Shown here in pieces: positions 26,647 through 35,525 of a stretch of 64,000 nt of DNA. Every line of letters begins with the position of its first letter. The stretch's first letter is position 1. A model generated the notes under the pieces. The model ran no database searches, was not told the DNA's origin, and was given only the letters and a program-made list of their open reading frames with translations. The position numbers and the translations under genes were made by a program. This DNA comes from Chloroflexota bacterium. Its GTDB lineage: Bacteria > Chloroflexota > Limnocylindria > Limnocylindrales > CSP1-4. The stretch lies in NCBI GenBank assembly GCA_021786265.1, contig JAJYNP010000016.1:1-64000 (forward strand), written 5' to 3'.

Positions 26647-27444
26647 CTACTTGAGCAGCAGATGCTCCAGGCGGCGCGAGACGACCGCCAGGCCGACGAT
26701 CCCCATCCCGACCAGGTACGCGACGTCGAGTCCCTGGGCGAGCCCGATCGACCCGGTGGTCAGCCCGCGCAGCAGGTCGACCCCGTGGTACAAGGGGGTC
26801 AGCTGCACCACCACCTGGAGCGCCGGCGGGTAGGCGGTCATGGGGTAGAAGGTCGCCGAGAACAGGAACATGGGGAGCAGCACCAGCTGGAGCTTGTCGA
26901 AGTCGGCCCAGCTGCGGACCCAGGTCGAGAGGGCCATCCCGACCGACGCGAAGGCAAAGCCGATCAGGATCGAGCCGGGGAACGCCAGCAGCCAGGCCGG
27001 GGACCGGACCAACCCCAGCATGAGCATGACCGCCATGAACCCGATCGCGTACAGGGTGCCCCGGATGAGCGCCCAGGCGATCTCCCCCACCGCCACGTCC
27101 GAGATACCCACGGGAGTGGTCAGGATGGCGTCGTAGGTGTGCGCGTACTTGAGCTTGAAGAACACGTTGGTCGTGCTGTCGTAGATCGCACCGTTCATGG
27201 CCGACGACGCGAGGAGGGCGGGCGCGACGAAGACCTGGTAAGGGATGGCGTGCCCGTCTGGACCGGTCACAGTGCCCACCAGCGCACCGATGCCGAAGCC
27301 GATGCCCAGCAGGTAGAAGAGCGGCTCGAAGAAGCCGGAGAAGAGCACCATCCAGGTGCGCCGGTAGACCAGCAGGTTGCGCTCGACCAGGCGGCCGGAG
27401 CGGACGGGAGCCGCCAGCGGAACGATCCGGGACAGCGTCAGCAC
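26647..27444 (-). CDS. ABC-2 type exporter permease (second of two)
   Basis: A 265-aa protein with six predicted membrane helices, of the ABC2_membrane/NodJ-DrrB type. Typical segments are FFEPLFYLLGIGFGIGAL, the AYDAIL-like TYDAILTTPVG loop after helix 2, and PLYHGVDLLRGL before the last helix. The GTG start at 27444 lies one base after the stop of the sister permease. It probably pairs with that permease and with the ATPase upstream in a heteromeric exporter; the substrate (drug, lipid or polysaccharide) cannot be told. Confidence 0.88.
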   Translation of the reverse strand: MLTLSRIVPLAAPVRSGRLVERNLLVYRRTWMVLFSGFFEPLFYLLGIGFGIGALVGTVTGPDGHAIPYQVFVAPALLASSAMNGAIYDSTTNVFFKLKYAHTYDAILTTPVGISDVAVGEIAWALIRGTLYAIGFMAVMLMLGLVRSPAWLLAFPGSILIGFAFASVGMALSTWVRSWADFDKLQLVLLPMFLFSATFYPMTAYPPALQVVVQLTPLYHGVDLLRGLTTGSIGLAQGLDVAYLVGMGIVGLAVVSRRLEHLLLK

Positions 27445-27445
27445 C

Positions 27446-28216
27446 TCACACCACCAGCCGCCGGCGAAACGAGATCCCGGCCAGCACACACCCCACCGCC
27501 ACGAAGGCCGCCAGGGCGGCGAGATGGCCGGCCGCGGCCGCGGGGTCGAGCGAGCCGAGCGTCAGCCCCCGGGTCAGCGCGACGCCGTGATACAGCGGCG
27601 TCAGGTACGCGATCGGCCGGACCACCGCGGGCAGCCGGTCGAGCGGGAAGAAGGTGCCGCTCAGCAGGAACAGCGGCGTGATCCCGAACCGGAAGATCAC
27701 GTTGAAGGCGGAGTCCTGGCGCTGCGTCGCCGAGAAGGCCATGATCGGCGCCGCGAAGCCGAGCCCCGTGAGCACCGCGACCGGGAGGGCCAGCAACCCC
27801 AGCGGCAGCCGCACAGCACCAAAGCCGATCGCCACGACCAGGAACGCGGAACAGACGATCGTGAGGCGCACGACCAGCCACTCCAGCTCGCCGGCCAGCA
27901 GGTCCCGCACCGTGAGCGGGGTGGCGAGCATCGCGTCGTAGAGCTTGTCCCAGACGATCTTGCCCATGATCGGGTACGTGGTCTCGAAGGCCGCCGTCTG
28001 CATGGCCTGCGCCGCGAGCAGCCCCGGCGCGAGGAACGCGAGGTAGGAGACGCCGCCGAGGGCCCCGGCGCCGCCCCGGTTCACGTAGCCGCCCAGGCCG
28101 ATCCCCATCGCGGCGAGAAAGAGGATCGGCGAGACCAGCGAGCCGAGCACCGACCCGTGCCAGACCCGCCGGTAGACCATCAGGTTGTGCTCCAGGACCC
28201 GCGTGCCGATCGCCAT
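27446..28216 (-). CDS. ABC-2 type exporter permease (first of two)
   Basis: A 256-aa six-helix permease homologous to its neighbour: LYDAMLATPLTVRDLL corresponds to TYDAILTTPVGISDV, and PLYHGVALTRGL to PLYHGVDLLRGL. It belongs to the NodJ-like ABC-2 family. The start ATG 28216 lies 15 bp after the ATPase gene. The two permeases look like an old tandem duplication, implying a heterodimeric membrane channel. Confidence 0.88.
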   Translation of the reverse strand: MAIGTRVLEHNLMVYRRVWHGSVLGSLVSPILFLAAMGIGLGGYVNRGGAGALGGVSYLAFLAPGLLAAQAMQTAAFETTYPIMGKIVWDKLYDAMLATPLTVRDLLAGELEWLVVRLTIVCSAFLVVAIGFGAVRLPLGLLALPVAVLTGLGFAAPIMAFSATQRQDSAFNVIFRFGITPLFLLSGTFFPLDRLPAVVRPIAYLTPLYHGVALTRGLTLGSLDPAAAAGHLAALAAFVAVGCVLAGISFRRRLVV

Positions 28217-28231
28217 GGCGCCCGCGCCTGC

Positions 28232-29209
28232 TCAGTCGACCAGGGAGCGGCCCGTCAGCCGCAGGAAGACATCCTCGAGGGAGCTGCGACGGACCAGCAC
28301 GCTCTCGGGCCGCACGCCGCGCGCATGCACGCCCTCCGCCGCCTCCTCCCCGTCATCGGCGTAGAGGAGCACCCGGTCGGGCAGCCACTCCACGCGGTCC
28401 GCGAGCCCCTCCAGCCGACCGTCCAGCGACTCCTGCACCCCGGGCGGGAACCGCAGCTCGGCCACCTCGCGGCTCGAATACCGCGCGATCAGGTCGCGGG
28501 GAGATCCTTCCGCGACGATGCGCGCCTTGTCCATCACCACCAGCCGGTCGCAGAGCTGCTCCGCCTCGTCCATGTAGTGCGTGGTGAGGACGAGCGTCAC
28601 GCCGCGCTGCTTGAGGCGGTACAGGCGGTCCCAGAGGAGGTGCCGTGCCTGCGGATCCAGCCCCGTGGTGGGCTCGTCGAGCAGCAGGAGGTCGGGCTCG
28701 TTGATCAGCGACCGGGCGATGGTGAGCCGTCGCTTCATGCCGCCCGACAGCGGCTCCACCCGGTCGCCGGCCCGATCGCCCAGCTGCACGAACTCGAGCA
28801 GATCGCCCGCGCGGCGCAATGCCTCGCGCCGGCTCAGGTCGAAGTACCGGCCGTAGATCAGCAGGTTCTCGCGGACCGTCAGCTCCATGTCGAGGGTGTC
28901 CGCCTGGGGCACCACGCCCAGGCGTGCCCGGATCCGCGGGCCGTCCCTGCGCGGGTCGAGCCCGAGCACCCGGAGCGAGCCGGAGGTCATGGGCGAGACG
29001 CACCCGATCATCCGCATCGTCGAGGTCTTGCCGGCGCCGTTCGGCCCGAGAAAGCCGAACGCCTCGCCGGGAGCGACGTCGAAGTCGATCGCGTCGACCG
29101 CGGTGAACGACCCGAACCGCTTGGTGAGCGCACGGGCCTCGATGAGCGGCGAGAGCGCCGGCGCACCGGCGGACGGCACGACGGCCGCGGCGGCGTCGAG
29201 GTGGGGCAT
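28232..29209 (-). CDS. ABC exporter ATP-binding protein (NodI/DrrA type)
   Basis: A 325-aa ATPase. It has Walker A GPNGAGKT (about 55-62), Q-loop VVPQAD, signature LSGGMKRRL, Walker B LLLLDEPTTGLD and H-loop TTHYMDEAE. A C-terminal domain typical of NodI/DrrA proteins (about 245-325) follows. It heads the three-gene exporter operon. The first 22 residues (A/P/S-rich) are probably not part of the fold, so the start could be a little later. Confidence 0.92.
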   Translation of the reverse strand: MPHLDAAAAVVPSAGAPALSPLIEARALTKRFGSFTAVDAIDFDVAPGEAFGFLGPNGAGKTSTMRMIGCVSPMTSGSLRVLGLDPRRDGPRIRARLGVVPQADTLDMELTVRENLLIYGRYFDLSRREALRRAGDLLEFVQLGDRAGDRVEPLSGGMKRRLTIARSLINEPDLLLLDEPTTGLDPQARHLLWDRLYRLKQRGVTLVLTTHYMDEAEQLCDRLVVMDKARIVAEGSPRDLIARYSSREVAELRFPPGVQESLDGRLEGLADRVEWLPDRVLLYADDGEEAAEGVHARGVRPESVLVRRSSLEDVFLRLTGRSLVD

Positions 29210-29278
29210 GGGAGGCTGATGGTACGCCGGGCGGGGGGCCTGACGCGGGGAACGGCCGCGAACCGGCAGAATGACCGC

Positions 29279-30436
29279 GTGTCACGTCTCAGTGAGCGGC
29301 ACCGGCAGCCGGCCTCCACGGCCGCCGTGCTCGTCGCCGGCACGCTGCCCAACCGGCTCCTCCGCGCCGGACTCGCGGGCGCCGCCGCATGGTCGAGCCT
29401 GGCCACGGCGTCCGCGCTCCTGCGCACCTATCCCCTGGCGGTCGACCTGCAGATTCCGATGCAGGCCGCGGAGCGCTGGATCCACGGCGCTGCGCCGTAC
29501 CTCGCCTCGAGCTTTCAGGTCACGGACGGCACAGGCCAGCCGTTCCTGTACCCTCCGTTCCTGCTCCCGGTCCTCGCCCCGTTCGCGATCATGTCGCAGG
29601 GCATCGTCACGCTGGCCTGGGCGCTCGTCTGCGTCTCGGCTGCCGCCTGGACCTGCCGGCGGCTCGGGATCCCCTGGTGGGCATGGCCGTTCGTCCTCGC
29701 CTGGCCGCCGTTCGCCGAGGCGCTGCTGGGGCTCAACGTCCAGGTGCTGCTCTTCGCCGCGTACGTGGCGCTCTTCTTCGATCCTCCGGTGGGCGCCGCC
29801 CGGCTGCGCGATCACGAGCTCGCAGGCGACTCGAGACCGGCCATCGTGGACGGCTCCCTCGGGGTCATCGTCGCCATCCTGAAGACGTCCCAGATCCACT
29901 CGTGGGTCTACCTGCTGCGGCGCCGCCGGCGTGCGGCCGTCCTGGGCGTCGCCGCGGCCGCCCTCTTCGTGCTCGTCACGCTCCCGCTGACGGGTCTGGG
30001 CCTCTGGGTCGACTGGCTGGAGCAGCTGCGACGCGCCGCCCAGCCAGGGCTCGCGGTCGGCGGGATCTCCCTGCAGCACCTCGTCCCGCTGCCGGTCGGG
30101 CTGGCCATCTCCGCCGCGACCGTGCTCCTCGTGTTCGCGGTCCCGCGCCGGCATGCGGGCGCCTGGATCGGCCTGCTGACCCTCGTCGGTTCACCCGATC
30201 TGCACGTCTTCGGGCTGCTCTTCGCGCTGCCGGCGATACTGACGGTCCGCCGGGAGGTCGGCCTGGCGGCCGCCTTCGCGATCGGCCTCTACACCACCGA
30301 GGGGTCGTGGGTCGGGGTCGGGCTGGTGGCGGGCGCCCTGCTGCTCTCGGCCCGATGGGAAGGGCTGCTCGAGCCCCGCGTTCCCGGCCACGCCCGGGGA
30401 ACCCCGGAGGACCATCGCGCCCAGGGCGCGGGCTGA
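29279..30436 (+). CDS. Polytopic membrane protein, glycosyltransferase 87-like (DUF2029)
   Basis: A 385-aa protein with about nine to ten transmembrane helices. Early in the protein are AERWIHGAAPY and GQPFLYPPFLLPVL, the D-x-Y/PYxYPP-type pattern of GT87 mannosyltransferases that use polyprenyl-phosphate sugars. The acidic residue of the first loop is in the segment AVDLQIPMQAAERW. The GTG start at 29279 is used because homology-like sequence starts soon after and the upstream frame is antisense to the exporter genes. It is divergent from the exporter. A second protein of this class is at 60956-61915. Confidence 0.7.
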   Translation: MSRLSERHRQPASTAAVLVAGTLPNRLLRAGLAGAAAWSSLATASALLRTYPLAVDLQIPMQAAERWIHGAAPYLASSFQVTDGTGQPFLYPPFLLPVLAPFAIMSQGIVTLAWALVCVSAAAWTCRRLGIPWWAWPFVLAWPPFAEALLGLNVQVLLFAAYVALFFDPPVGAARLRDHELAGDSRPAIVDGSLGVIVAILKTSQIHSWVYLLRRRRRAAVLGVAAAALFVLVTLPLTGLGLWVDWLEQLRRAAQPGLAVGGISLQHLVPLPVGLAISAATVLLVFAVPRRHAGAWIGLLTLVGSPDLHVFGLLFALPAILTVRREVGLAAAFAIGLYTTEGSWVGVGLVAGALLLSARWEGLLEPRVPGHARGTPEDHRAQGAG

Positions 30437-30722
30437 CGGTTCCTGGGCGACCACCGCCCTGCCCGCGCCGGTGTCCGGGGATCCGACGGAGTCGCCGATC
30501 GGCGGCGCGGGAGCGTTGCCGGCGCAGTCGATGCCGCTCCTGATCGTGTTCGTCGCGATTCTGCTCGCAGGGCTTGGTACCATTGCCCGCAACGTCGTCG
30601 CAATGCCTGCCGGTACCGGGGGCCCGTGCCACTCCCGGCGCCGGGCGGAAGCACCGCGTTCGGCCACTTCGGCCCTCGCGGCGCAGCCGCCTCGTCCGGA
30701 CCGCGAGCACGGGAGAAACCGA

Positions 30723-32645
30723 ATGCAGAACCTGCATCGCCGGTGGCTCCCGGCCCTCGCCGCAGTGCTCCTCGTGCTGGCCCTGTTCCCCCTGGTGACG
30801 AGCGGAGTCGCCGCCGATACCGGTTACGCCGCCAGCTGCACCGTCCACCTGCGGGCATCGCCCTCCACGTCCGCAACGTCGCTCGTGTCGATGCCGGCCG
30901 GGACCGTGGTCTCCACCGTGGGCACCGTGGCGGGCGGGTCGTGGTCGGCCACGTGCGTGACGTCCGTCTCGGGCAGCACCTGGTACGCGATCACGGCCGT
31001 CAACGGCGCGAGCGTCTCGTCCCTGTTCGGCGTGAGCGTGGCGTACGCGGCCACAGGGCTGTTCCAGCCGTCGACATCGCCGCCCCCCACTCCGCCGACC
31101 TACCTCGAGGGGATCGACGCCAGCCACTACCAGGGGACGGTCAACTGGCCGGCCGTCGCCAGCGCCGGCAAGCGCTTCGTGGTGATGAAGGCCACCGAGG
31201 GGCAGACCTACGTCGATCCGACCTACGCGGCCAATCACGCCGCGGCCCGTGCGGCCGGGCTGCTGGTCTCGGCCTACCACTTTGCCGATCCTTCGAGCTC
31301 CCCGGATGACGCGGTCCTCCAGGCCGACTGGTTCGTCAACAACGCGTACCTGCTTCCCGGCGACCTGGTCCCGGCGCTCGATCTCGAGCAGACCGGCGGT
31401 CTGTCCACGGCCGCGCTGCAGGCCTGGGTCGGCGCGTGGCTGGGCGAGGTCTATGCGAAGCTCGGCGTGCGGCCGATGATCTACACGAGCCCGACATTCT
31501 GGACGAACAACATGGGCGACACGGCGACGTTCGCCAGCGAGGGGTACGCCGTCCTGTGGATCGCCCACTGGGCGACGACGACGCCGACCGTCCCCGCCGG
31601 CAACTGGGGCGGGCATGGCTGGACGTTCTGGCAGTACTCGAACTGCGGCTCCGTCCTGGGGATCTCCGGCTGCGTCGACCTCGATCGGTACAACGGCACG
31701 GACCTGTCGCCGGTCTCGTTCAACTACACGTATGTCCCGCCGCCCACCGTCACGCCCCCCAACGCGCCTCCCGTCCTCGCCACCATCACGCCCAACACCG
31801 CGCCGGCCGGTGGCGCTGACCTGGACCTGACGATCCAGGGGGCCAACTTCGCCTCGGGAGTCTCCACGGCCTACTGGAATGGAACCGCGCTCTCCACGGC
31901 CTTCGACTCGCCCACGCAGTTGACCGCCGTGGTGCCGGCCGCGCTCACCGCCATGCCCGGTGCCGGCTCCGTGACAGTCCTGAACCAGCCGCCCGGCGGC
32001 GGAAGCAGCGTCCCCGCGACGTTCACCGTCACCGTCCCCGCGGCGCAACTCGGCATCACGGCGGGCACGAACGTGATCGCCTGGGGCCAGCCGGTGACGC
32101 TCGCCGTCCAGTTCGGGCAGAACGGCGCCAACCGCACCGTGTCGCTGCAGCGCATGCAGCAGAACGAGTCCCAGTGGTCGGACATCGCCACCGCCACCAC
32201 GGACGCCACGGGGCGCGCCACGTTCACCTGCACCCCGCCCGTCAACACGCAGTTCCAGGTGACCTACGCAGGCACGCCCGACCTTGGGCCGGGGACCAGC
32301 TCGCCGACGCGCGTCGTGGTGCGCCAGCTCGTCGTGCTGCGCCCGACCAACCTGGGCAAGGTGAAGAACGTGCCGGCCGGCACGCGAGTCACGTTCACGG
32401 CCACCGTCCGTCCGATCGGGCCGACCCTGGCGCCGGCCAAGGTCACGTTCCAGTTCTGGCATCAGGTGGGCGGGCACTGGGTGTTCGTCACCAAGCGCGA
32501 CGTGTACGCGGACGCCAGCGGGCGCGCCAGCTGGACCTGGGCCTTCACCACCCGCGGGCAGTGGTACGCGCGTGCCATCGCCGATCCGACCAAGACGAAC
32601 GCCAACAGCTACGCGAGCCCGCCGGAGCGGTACTCGGTCTTCTAG
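30723..32645 (+). CDS. Secreted GH25 muramidase with Ig-like/IPT domains
   Basis: A 640-aa exported protein. It has a signal peptide (about 1-30, ending near SGVAADT) and an SH3-like region (about 35-110; VHLRASPSTSATSLVSMPAG, WYAI). The GH25 lysozyme domain follows (about 128-340) with GIDASHYQG (Asp132) and ALDLEQ (Asp220, Glu222), the expected DxE catalytic pair, plus IYTSPTFW and WTFWQYSN. Next come an IPT/TIG domain (about 355-450; PNTAPAGGADLDLTIQG) and two Ig-like modules. GH25 enzymes cut the MurNAc-GlcNAc bond. ATG 30723 follows a GGGAG site. The 286-bp gap before the gene shows no clear promoter to me. Confidence 0.9.
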   Translation: MQNLHRRWLPALAAVLLVLALFPLVTSGVAADTGYAASCTVHLRASPSTSATSLVSMPAGTVVSTVGTVAGGSWSATCVTSVSGSTWYAITAVNGASVSSLFGVSVAYAATGLFQPSTSPPPTPPTYLEGIDASHYQGTVNWPAVASAGKRFVVMKATEGQTYVDPTYAANHAAARAAGLLVSAYHFADPSSSPDDAVLQADWFVNNAYLLPGDLVPALDLEQTGGLSTAALQAWVGAWLGEVYAKLGVRPMIYTSPTFWTNNMGDTATFASEGYAVLWIAHWATTTPTVPAGNWGGHGWTFWQYSNCGSVLGISGCVDLDRYNGTDLSPVSFNYTYVPPPTVTPPNAPPVLATITPNTAPAGGADLDLTIQGANFASGVSTAYWNGTALSTAFDSPTQLTAVVPAALTAMPGAGSVTVLNQPPGGGSSVPATFTVTVPAAQLGITAGTNVIAWGQPVTLAVQFGQNGANRTVSLQRMQQNESQWSDIATATTDATGRATFTCTPPVNTQFQVTYAGTPDLGPGTSSPTRVVVRQLVVLRPTNLGKVKNVPAGTRVTFTATVRPIGPTLAPAKVTFQFWHQVGGHWVFVTKRDVYADASGRASWTWAFTTRGQWYARAIADPTKTNANSYASPPERYSVF

Positions 32646-32664
32646 CCCCGCGTGCCCAGACCCG

Positions 32665-32685
32665 GCGTGGTCGGGACGGCCACGC
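32665..32685. terminator. Hairpin between convergent muramidase and anti-sigma genes
   Basis: GCGTGGTC, a 5-nt loop, and GGCCACGC form an 8-bp stem (one G-U) in the 40-bp gap between two convergent stops. No T-run is present; this is a plausible shared terminator. Confidence 0.45.
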
Positions 32686-34101
32686 TCACTGCCCCGGGAA
32701 CGACACCGCGGACCAGGTGCGGCCGCCGTCACGCGTCATGTAGAGCGTGCCGACGTTCTGCCCGTTGCCCGTCCCGGCTCCGGACTCCGTGAGCGCCACG
32801 CCCTGCGTCGACGTGGTGAACCCGAGGTAGGTGAAGACGGCGGCCTGGCCGCCCGGCTGTCCGGACTGCAGCACCGTCTGCCACGTCTGGCCACCGTCGA
32901 ACGAGCCCGCGACCGCCGCCGCCTGCGCGGTGGTCCCGGCCACCAGCACCGATCCTGCCGCCGGGCTCGCGACCGCCGCTGCGCCGTTCAACGGCACGGC
33001 CGTGCCGGTCTGCGCGAAGGTCGCCCCGCCGTCGTGCGAGGCGTAGAGATGCTCGCCCTGCTGCCCCGCACTCGGCGGCGTGCCCCAGATCCCGCCGTCG
33101 CAGGCGGCCACGAGCTCGGTCGCGCTGGATGCCGCGAGCACCGCCGGGCCCATCACGGTGGCGCAGGGCGGGGTCCAGGCGACCCATGCGCCGTTGACGA
33201 GCCGCGCCCCGCCGACCACCGTCCGGTCGACCTGGAGGACCCAGCCGCTGGCCCCGGAGAGCACCAGCTGCGTCTGCGGCACCGGTCCCGCGCCGATCGG
33301 GACCTGCGTCGGCGACAGCGTCCAGGCATCGCGCCCGACCGGGCTTGTCGCGATCCGAACGGCCACCTGCGTCGCCGTCTGGTAGAACACGGCATGCACC
33401 GAGCCCGCGGAAGCCTCGAGCGCGACCACCGGCGCGGAGGCCATCCCCTGGACGGTCACCCTGTGCCAGGTCGCCCCGCCGTCGTGGGTCGCCCACAGAT
33501 CGGGACCAAAGGCCCAGCCATCGAGCGGGTCGGCGAAGCGCAGCCCGCTCACGCCGGGAGTCGAGCCCGGCTGCACCGGCCCCTGGCTGATCGGCGTTCC
33601 CGGGGCTGGGATGCTCTCCCACGTCCGTCCGCCGTCCGACGTGCGGAGGATCGCGGCGCACGACCCGGTCGCGCACGGCCCGGAACCCAGCACCCAACCA
33701 AGGTCCGGCGACGCGAATGTCGCCGACACGGCCTGGAAGCCGGCGGGCACGGGGCCGCCGGCCGGTCCGACCGATACCGCCGGCGAGCCTGACGGCGACG
33801 CGGCCGCCGGTGACGCCGTGGGCGAAGGCGTGGACGATGTGGATGGCGATGTGCCGGCAGCCGGCCCGCCACCGGACGGCGCGCCCGGCCGCGTGACGAT
33901 CACGGCGCCCGCCATCACGACGAGGACGGCGGCCGCCGCAAGCGCCGTCGCCAGCCGGGCGAAGGATCGGCGCGGTGCGGACGCCGGGCTGCCCGCGGGA
34001 ATGGAGGCCACCCGCTCCACGAGCCGTGCGGGGGCCGGATCGGCGGCGAGGTCGTGGAGGACGGAGCGGAGCTCCCGATCGAACCGTTCGTCACCGCTCA
34101 T
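32686..34101 (-). CDS. Putative anti-sigma factor with an external BNR/YCF48-like repeat domain
   Basis: A 471-aa single-pass protein. Residues 1-45 are cytoplasmic and helical (ERFDRELRSVLHDLAADPAPARLVERV), followed by one transmembrane helix (about 49-69) and a P/S/T/A/G-rich spacer (about 73-115). The external part carries at least five DGGxTW-type BNR repeats (GGRTWESI, GGATWHRV, GGATFAQT, GGQTWQTV, GGRTWSAV), which predict a beta-propeller. The gene overlaps the ECF sigma gene by 11 nt, the usual place of an anti-sigma factor, and the topology fits. No zinc-binding HxxxCxxC motif is present. The role is inferred from context and topology. Confidence 0.75.
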   Translation of the reverse strand: MSGDERFDRELRSVLHDLAADPAPARLVERVASIPAGSPASAPRRSFARLATALAAAAVLVVMAGAVIVTRPGAPSGGGPAAGTSPSTSSTPSPTASPAAASPSGSPAVSVGPAGGPVPAGFQAVSATFASPDLGWVLGSGPCATGSCAAILRTSDGGRTWESIPAPGTPISQGPVQPGSTPGVSGLRFADPLDGWAFGPDLWATHDGGATWHRVTVQGMASAPVVALEASAGSVHAVFYQTATQVAVRIATSPVGRDAWTLSPTQVPIGAGPVPQTQLVLSGASGWVLQVDRTVVGGARLVNGAWVAWTPPCATVMGPAVLAASSATELVAACDGGIWGTPPSAGQQGEHLYASHDGGATFAQTGTAVPLNGAAAVASPAAGSVLVAGTTAQAAAVAGSFDGGQTWQTVLQSGQPGGQAAVFTYLGFTTSTQGVALTESGAGTGNGQNVGTLYMTRDGGRTWSAVSFPGQ

Positions 34102-34621
34102 GGTGCGTCTCCTCGGTGGCCAGTGCGTCGCGCAGGTGGCGCAGTGCGTAGTGGAGGCGTGACTTCACCGTGCCCGAACCGACGCCGGTGCGGTCGGCGA
34201 TCTGATCCACCGTCAGGTCGGCGTAGAAGCGCAGCACGATCACCTCGCGGTGATCGACGCTGAGGCTCCTGAGCGCCTGGCCGAGTGCCTGCCGGCTCGC
34301 GATCGCGTCGGTGGAGTCGGCCGTGGAGCCGACGGCCTCGTCACCGAGGATTTCGTGCAAGGTCCGACGCCGGGCCCGCAGGCGGTCACGGCACGCGTTC
34401 ACCAGGATGCGCCCGAACCACGCGTCGAACCGGTCCGGGTCCCGCAGGTCTGCGAACCGCCGCCACGCAGCCAGTGCGGCCTCGTGAGTCGCATCCTCCG
34501 CCTCTGTGGGGTCGCCCAGGATGAGCGTGGCGTACCGGTACGCCGCGTCGAGCGCGCCGCGGTCCAGCAGCCCGAAGAAGGCCCGCTCCCGCGCGCCCTC
34601 CTCCGGCAGCCGGCGTCCCAT
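34091..34621 (-). CDS. ECF-type RNA polymerase sigma factor
   Basis: A 176-aa sigma-70 family protein with only regions 2 and 4. Region 2 has AYRYATLILGDPTEAEDATHEA and WFGRILVNACRDRLR; region 4 has LSVDHREVIVLRFYADLTVDQIADRTGVGSGTVKSRLHYALRHL. I chose ATG 34621 because GGAGG stands 5 nt before it; the longer frame (GTG 34681) has no such site. It is encoded with the membrane protein downstream, which probably sequesters it. Its regulon is unknown; ECF systems normally control their own promoter. Confidence 0.9.
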   Translation of the reverse strand: MGRRLPEEGARERAFFGLLDRGALDAAYRYATLILGDPTEAEDATHEAALAAWRRFADLRDPDRFDAWFGRILVNACRDRLRARRRTLHEILGDEAVGSTADSTDAIASRQALGQALRSLSVDHREVIVLRFYADLTVDQIADRTGVGSGTVKSRLHYALRHLRDALATEETHHER

Positions 34622-34824
34622 CGGTACCTCCACCGCCGTTCGTCCCTCAGTGCCGATCATGCTCAACTGACGACGCGGCACGGCGAATCGTTCAACAGTT
34701 CGCGGAATCCGTCAGGGCGTGCCGCACCCGGCGTGCGGCAGCCGTCGCCGACACCGGGAGGACGGGAAGAAACGGGGTGCTGACGGATGCCATTGCCTCG
34801 GCGCGCCCGGGGCACCACGTGCGC

Positions 34825-34912
34825 TGGTAGGCGAGGTCGGGGTCGAACCGACACGCCGCTCGCGCGGCACCGGCTCCTAAGGCCGGCGCGTCTGCCATTC
34901 CGCCACTCGCCC
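34825..34912 (-). tRNA. tRNA-Leu (anticodon UAG)
   Basis: The acceptor stem GGGCGAG pairs with CTCGCCT (G-U at 1-72), followed by discriminator A and an encoded CCA. The anticodon stem CCGGC/GCCGG holds the loop CTTAGGA, anticodon TAG at 34877-34879. A long variable arm (GCCGCGCGAGCGGC region) marks it as a class II leucine tRNA, and the T-arm GTCGG-TTCGACC-CCGAC is perfect. It stands alone between the sigma gene and the DUF3618-like gene. Confidence 0.96.
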
Positions 34913-34985
34913 GCCCGGCAAGTCTATCGGACGGGCGATACCGGGCGTGGGGGGCAGGCGAGCCGGTCCTGGTCCGGGCGCTCGT

Positions 34986-35525
34986 TCAGGCGGGCCGATC
35001 CTCGTCGGTGCCCGCACGCGCCCGATCCGGCTCGGCGGCGAACAGGCGCTCCGCGGCCCGTTTCGCCGCCCGCGCGGCGATCGGCGCGCTCACCGTGTCG
35101 AACAGGTGCCAGAACGTCTCGCCCCCGGTCCGGCGCTCGCCCTTCTTTCCCTTGCCCCTGGTGCCGGCGCGGCCCTGCTCGAGCCAGTCGGCGAACCCGC
35201 GCTCCAGCGCGGCCCTTGCGTCGCCGCTCTCGGCCCCGAGCCGCTCCACGATCCGCTCCACCTCCTCGGGCAGCAGCGATCCGACGGGGGCCGCCCTCGG
35301 TCGACGGACCAGCCCGGCAAACCGCCTGGCAGCCCGCTTCGGCCCGCCCGCGGCCAGGAACACCGCGCTGCCCGCGAGCGCCGCCACGCGCCCCGGGTTG
35401 CGGCGGATCTTGGCGGGGATATCGACGGCGGAGCGCACCGCGAGCTCGAGCTCGTCCACCTCCGTGGCGAGCCGATCGCGCGCCTCCGCTACGCCCTGCC
35501 GAGCCTGGCGCGTCGTTTCGCCCAT
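34986..35525 (-). CDS. Small membrane-associated protein, DUF3618-like
   Basis: A 179-aa protein. The N-terminal amphipathic helix (ARQGVAEARDRLATEVDELELAVRSAVDIPAKIRRNP) followed by a short hydrophobic segment (VAALAGSAVFLAAG, about 47-60) recalls DUF3618 proteins, which associate with holin-like proteins in high-GC Gram-positives. The rest is basic and hydrophilic, with GKGKKGERR near 124-132. It overlaps the holin-like gene upstream by 37 nt, so the two are co-translated. Function is unknown; an envelope role is likely. Confidence 0.65.
   Translation of the reverse strand: MGETTRQARQGVAEARDRLATEVDELELAVRSAVDIPAKIRRNPGRVAALAGSAVFLAAGGPKRAARRFAGLVRRPRAAPVGSLLPEEVERIVERLGAESGDARAALERGFADWLEQGRAGTRGKGKKGERRTGGETFWHLFDTVSAPIAARAAKRAAERLFAAEPDRARAGTDEDRPA

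Noticed and set aside
27377..29278. Open frame of over 600 codons upstream of the GT87-like gene
   Set aside because: It is antisense to the ABC exporter genes. Its Q/E/R/H-rich translation is the usual shadow of hydrophobic coding sequence; the real start is GTG 29279.
30723..32645. GH25 muramidase as phage endolysin
   Set aside because: It has a signal peptide and Ig-like/IPT domains typical of secreted autolysins, and no phage neighbours.
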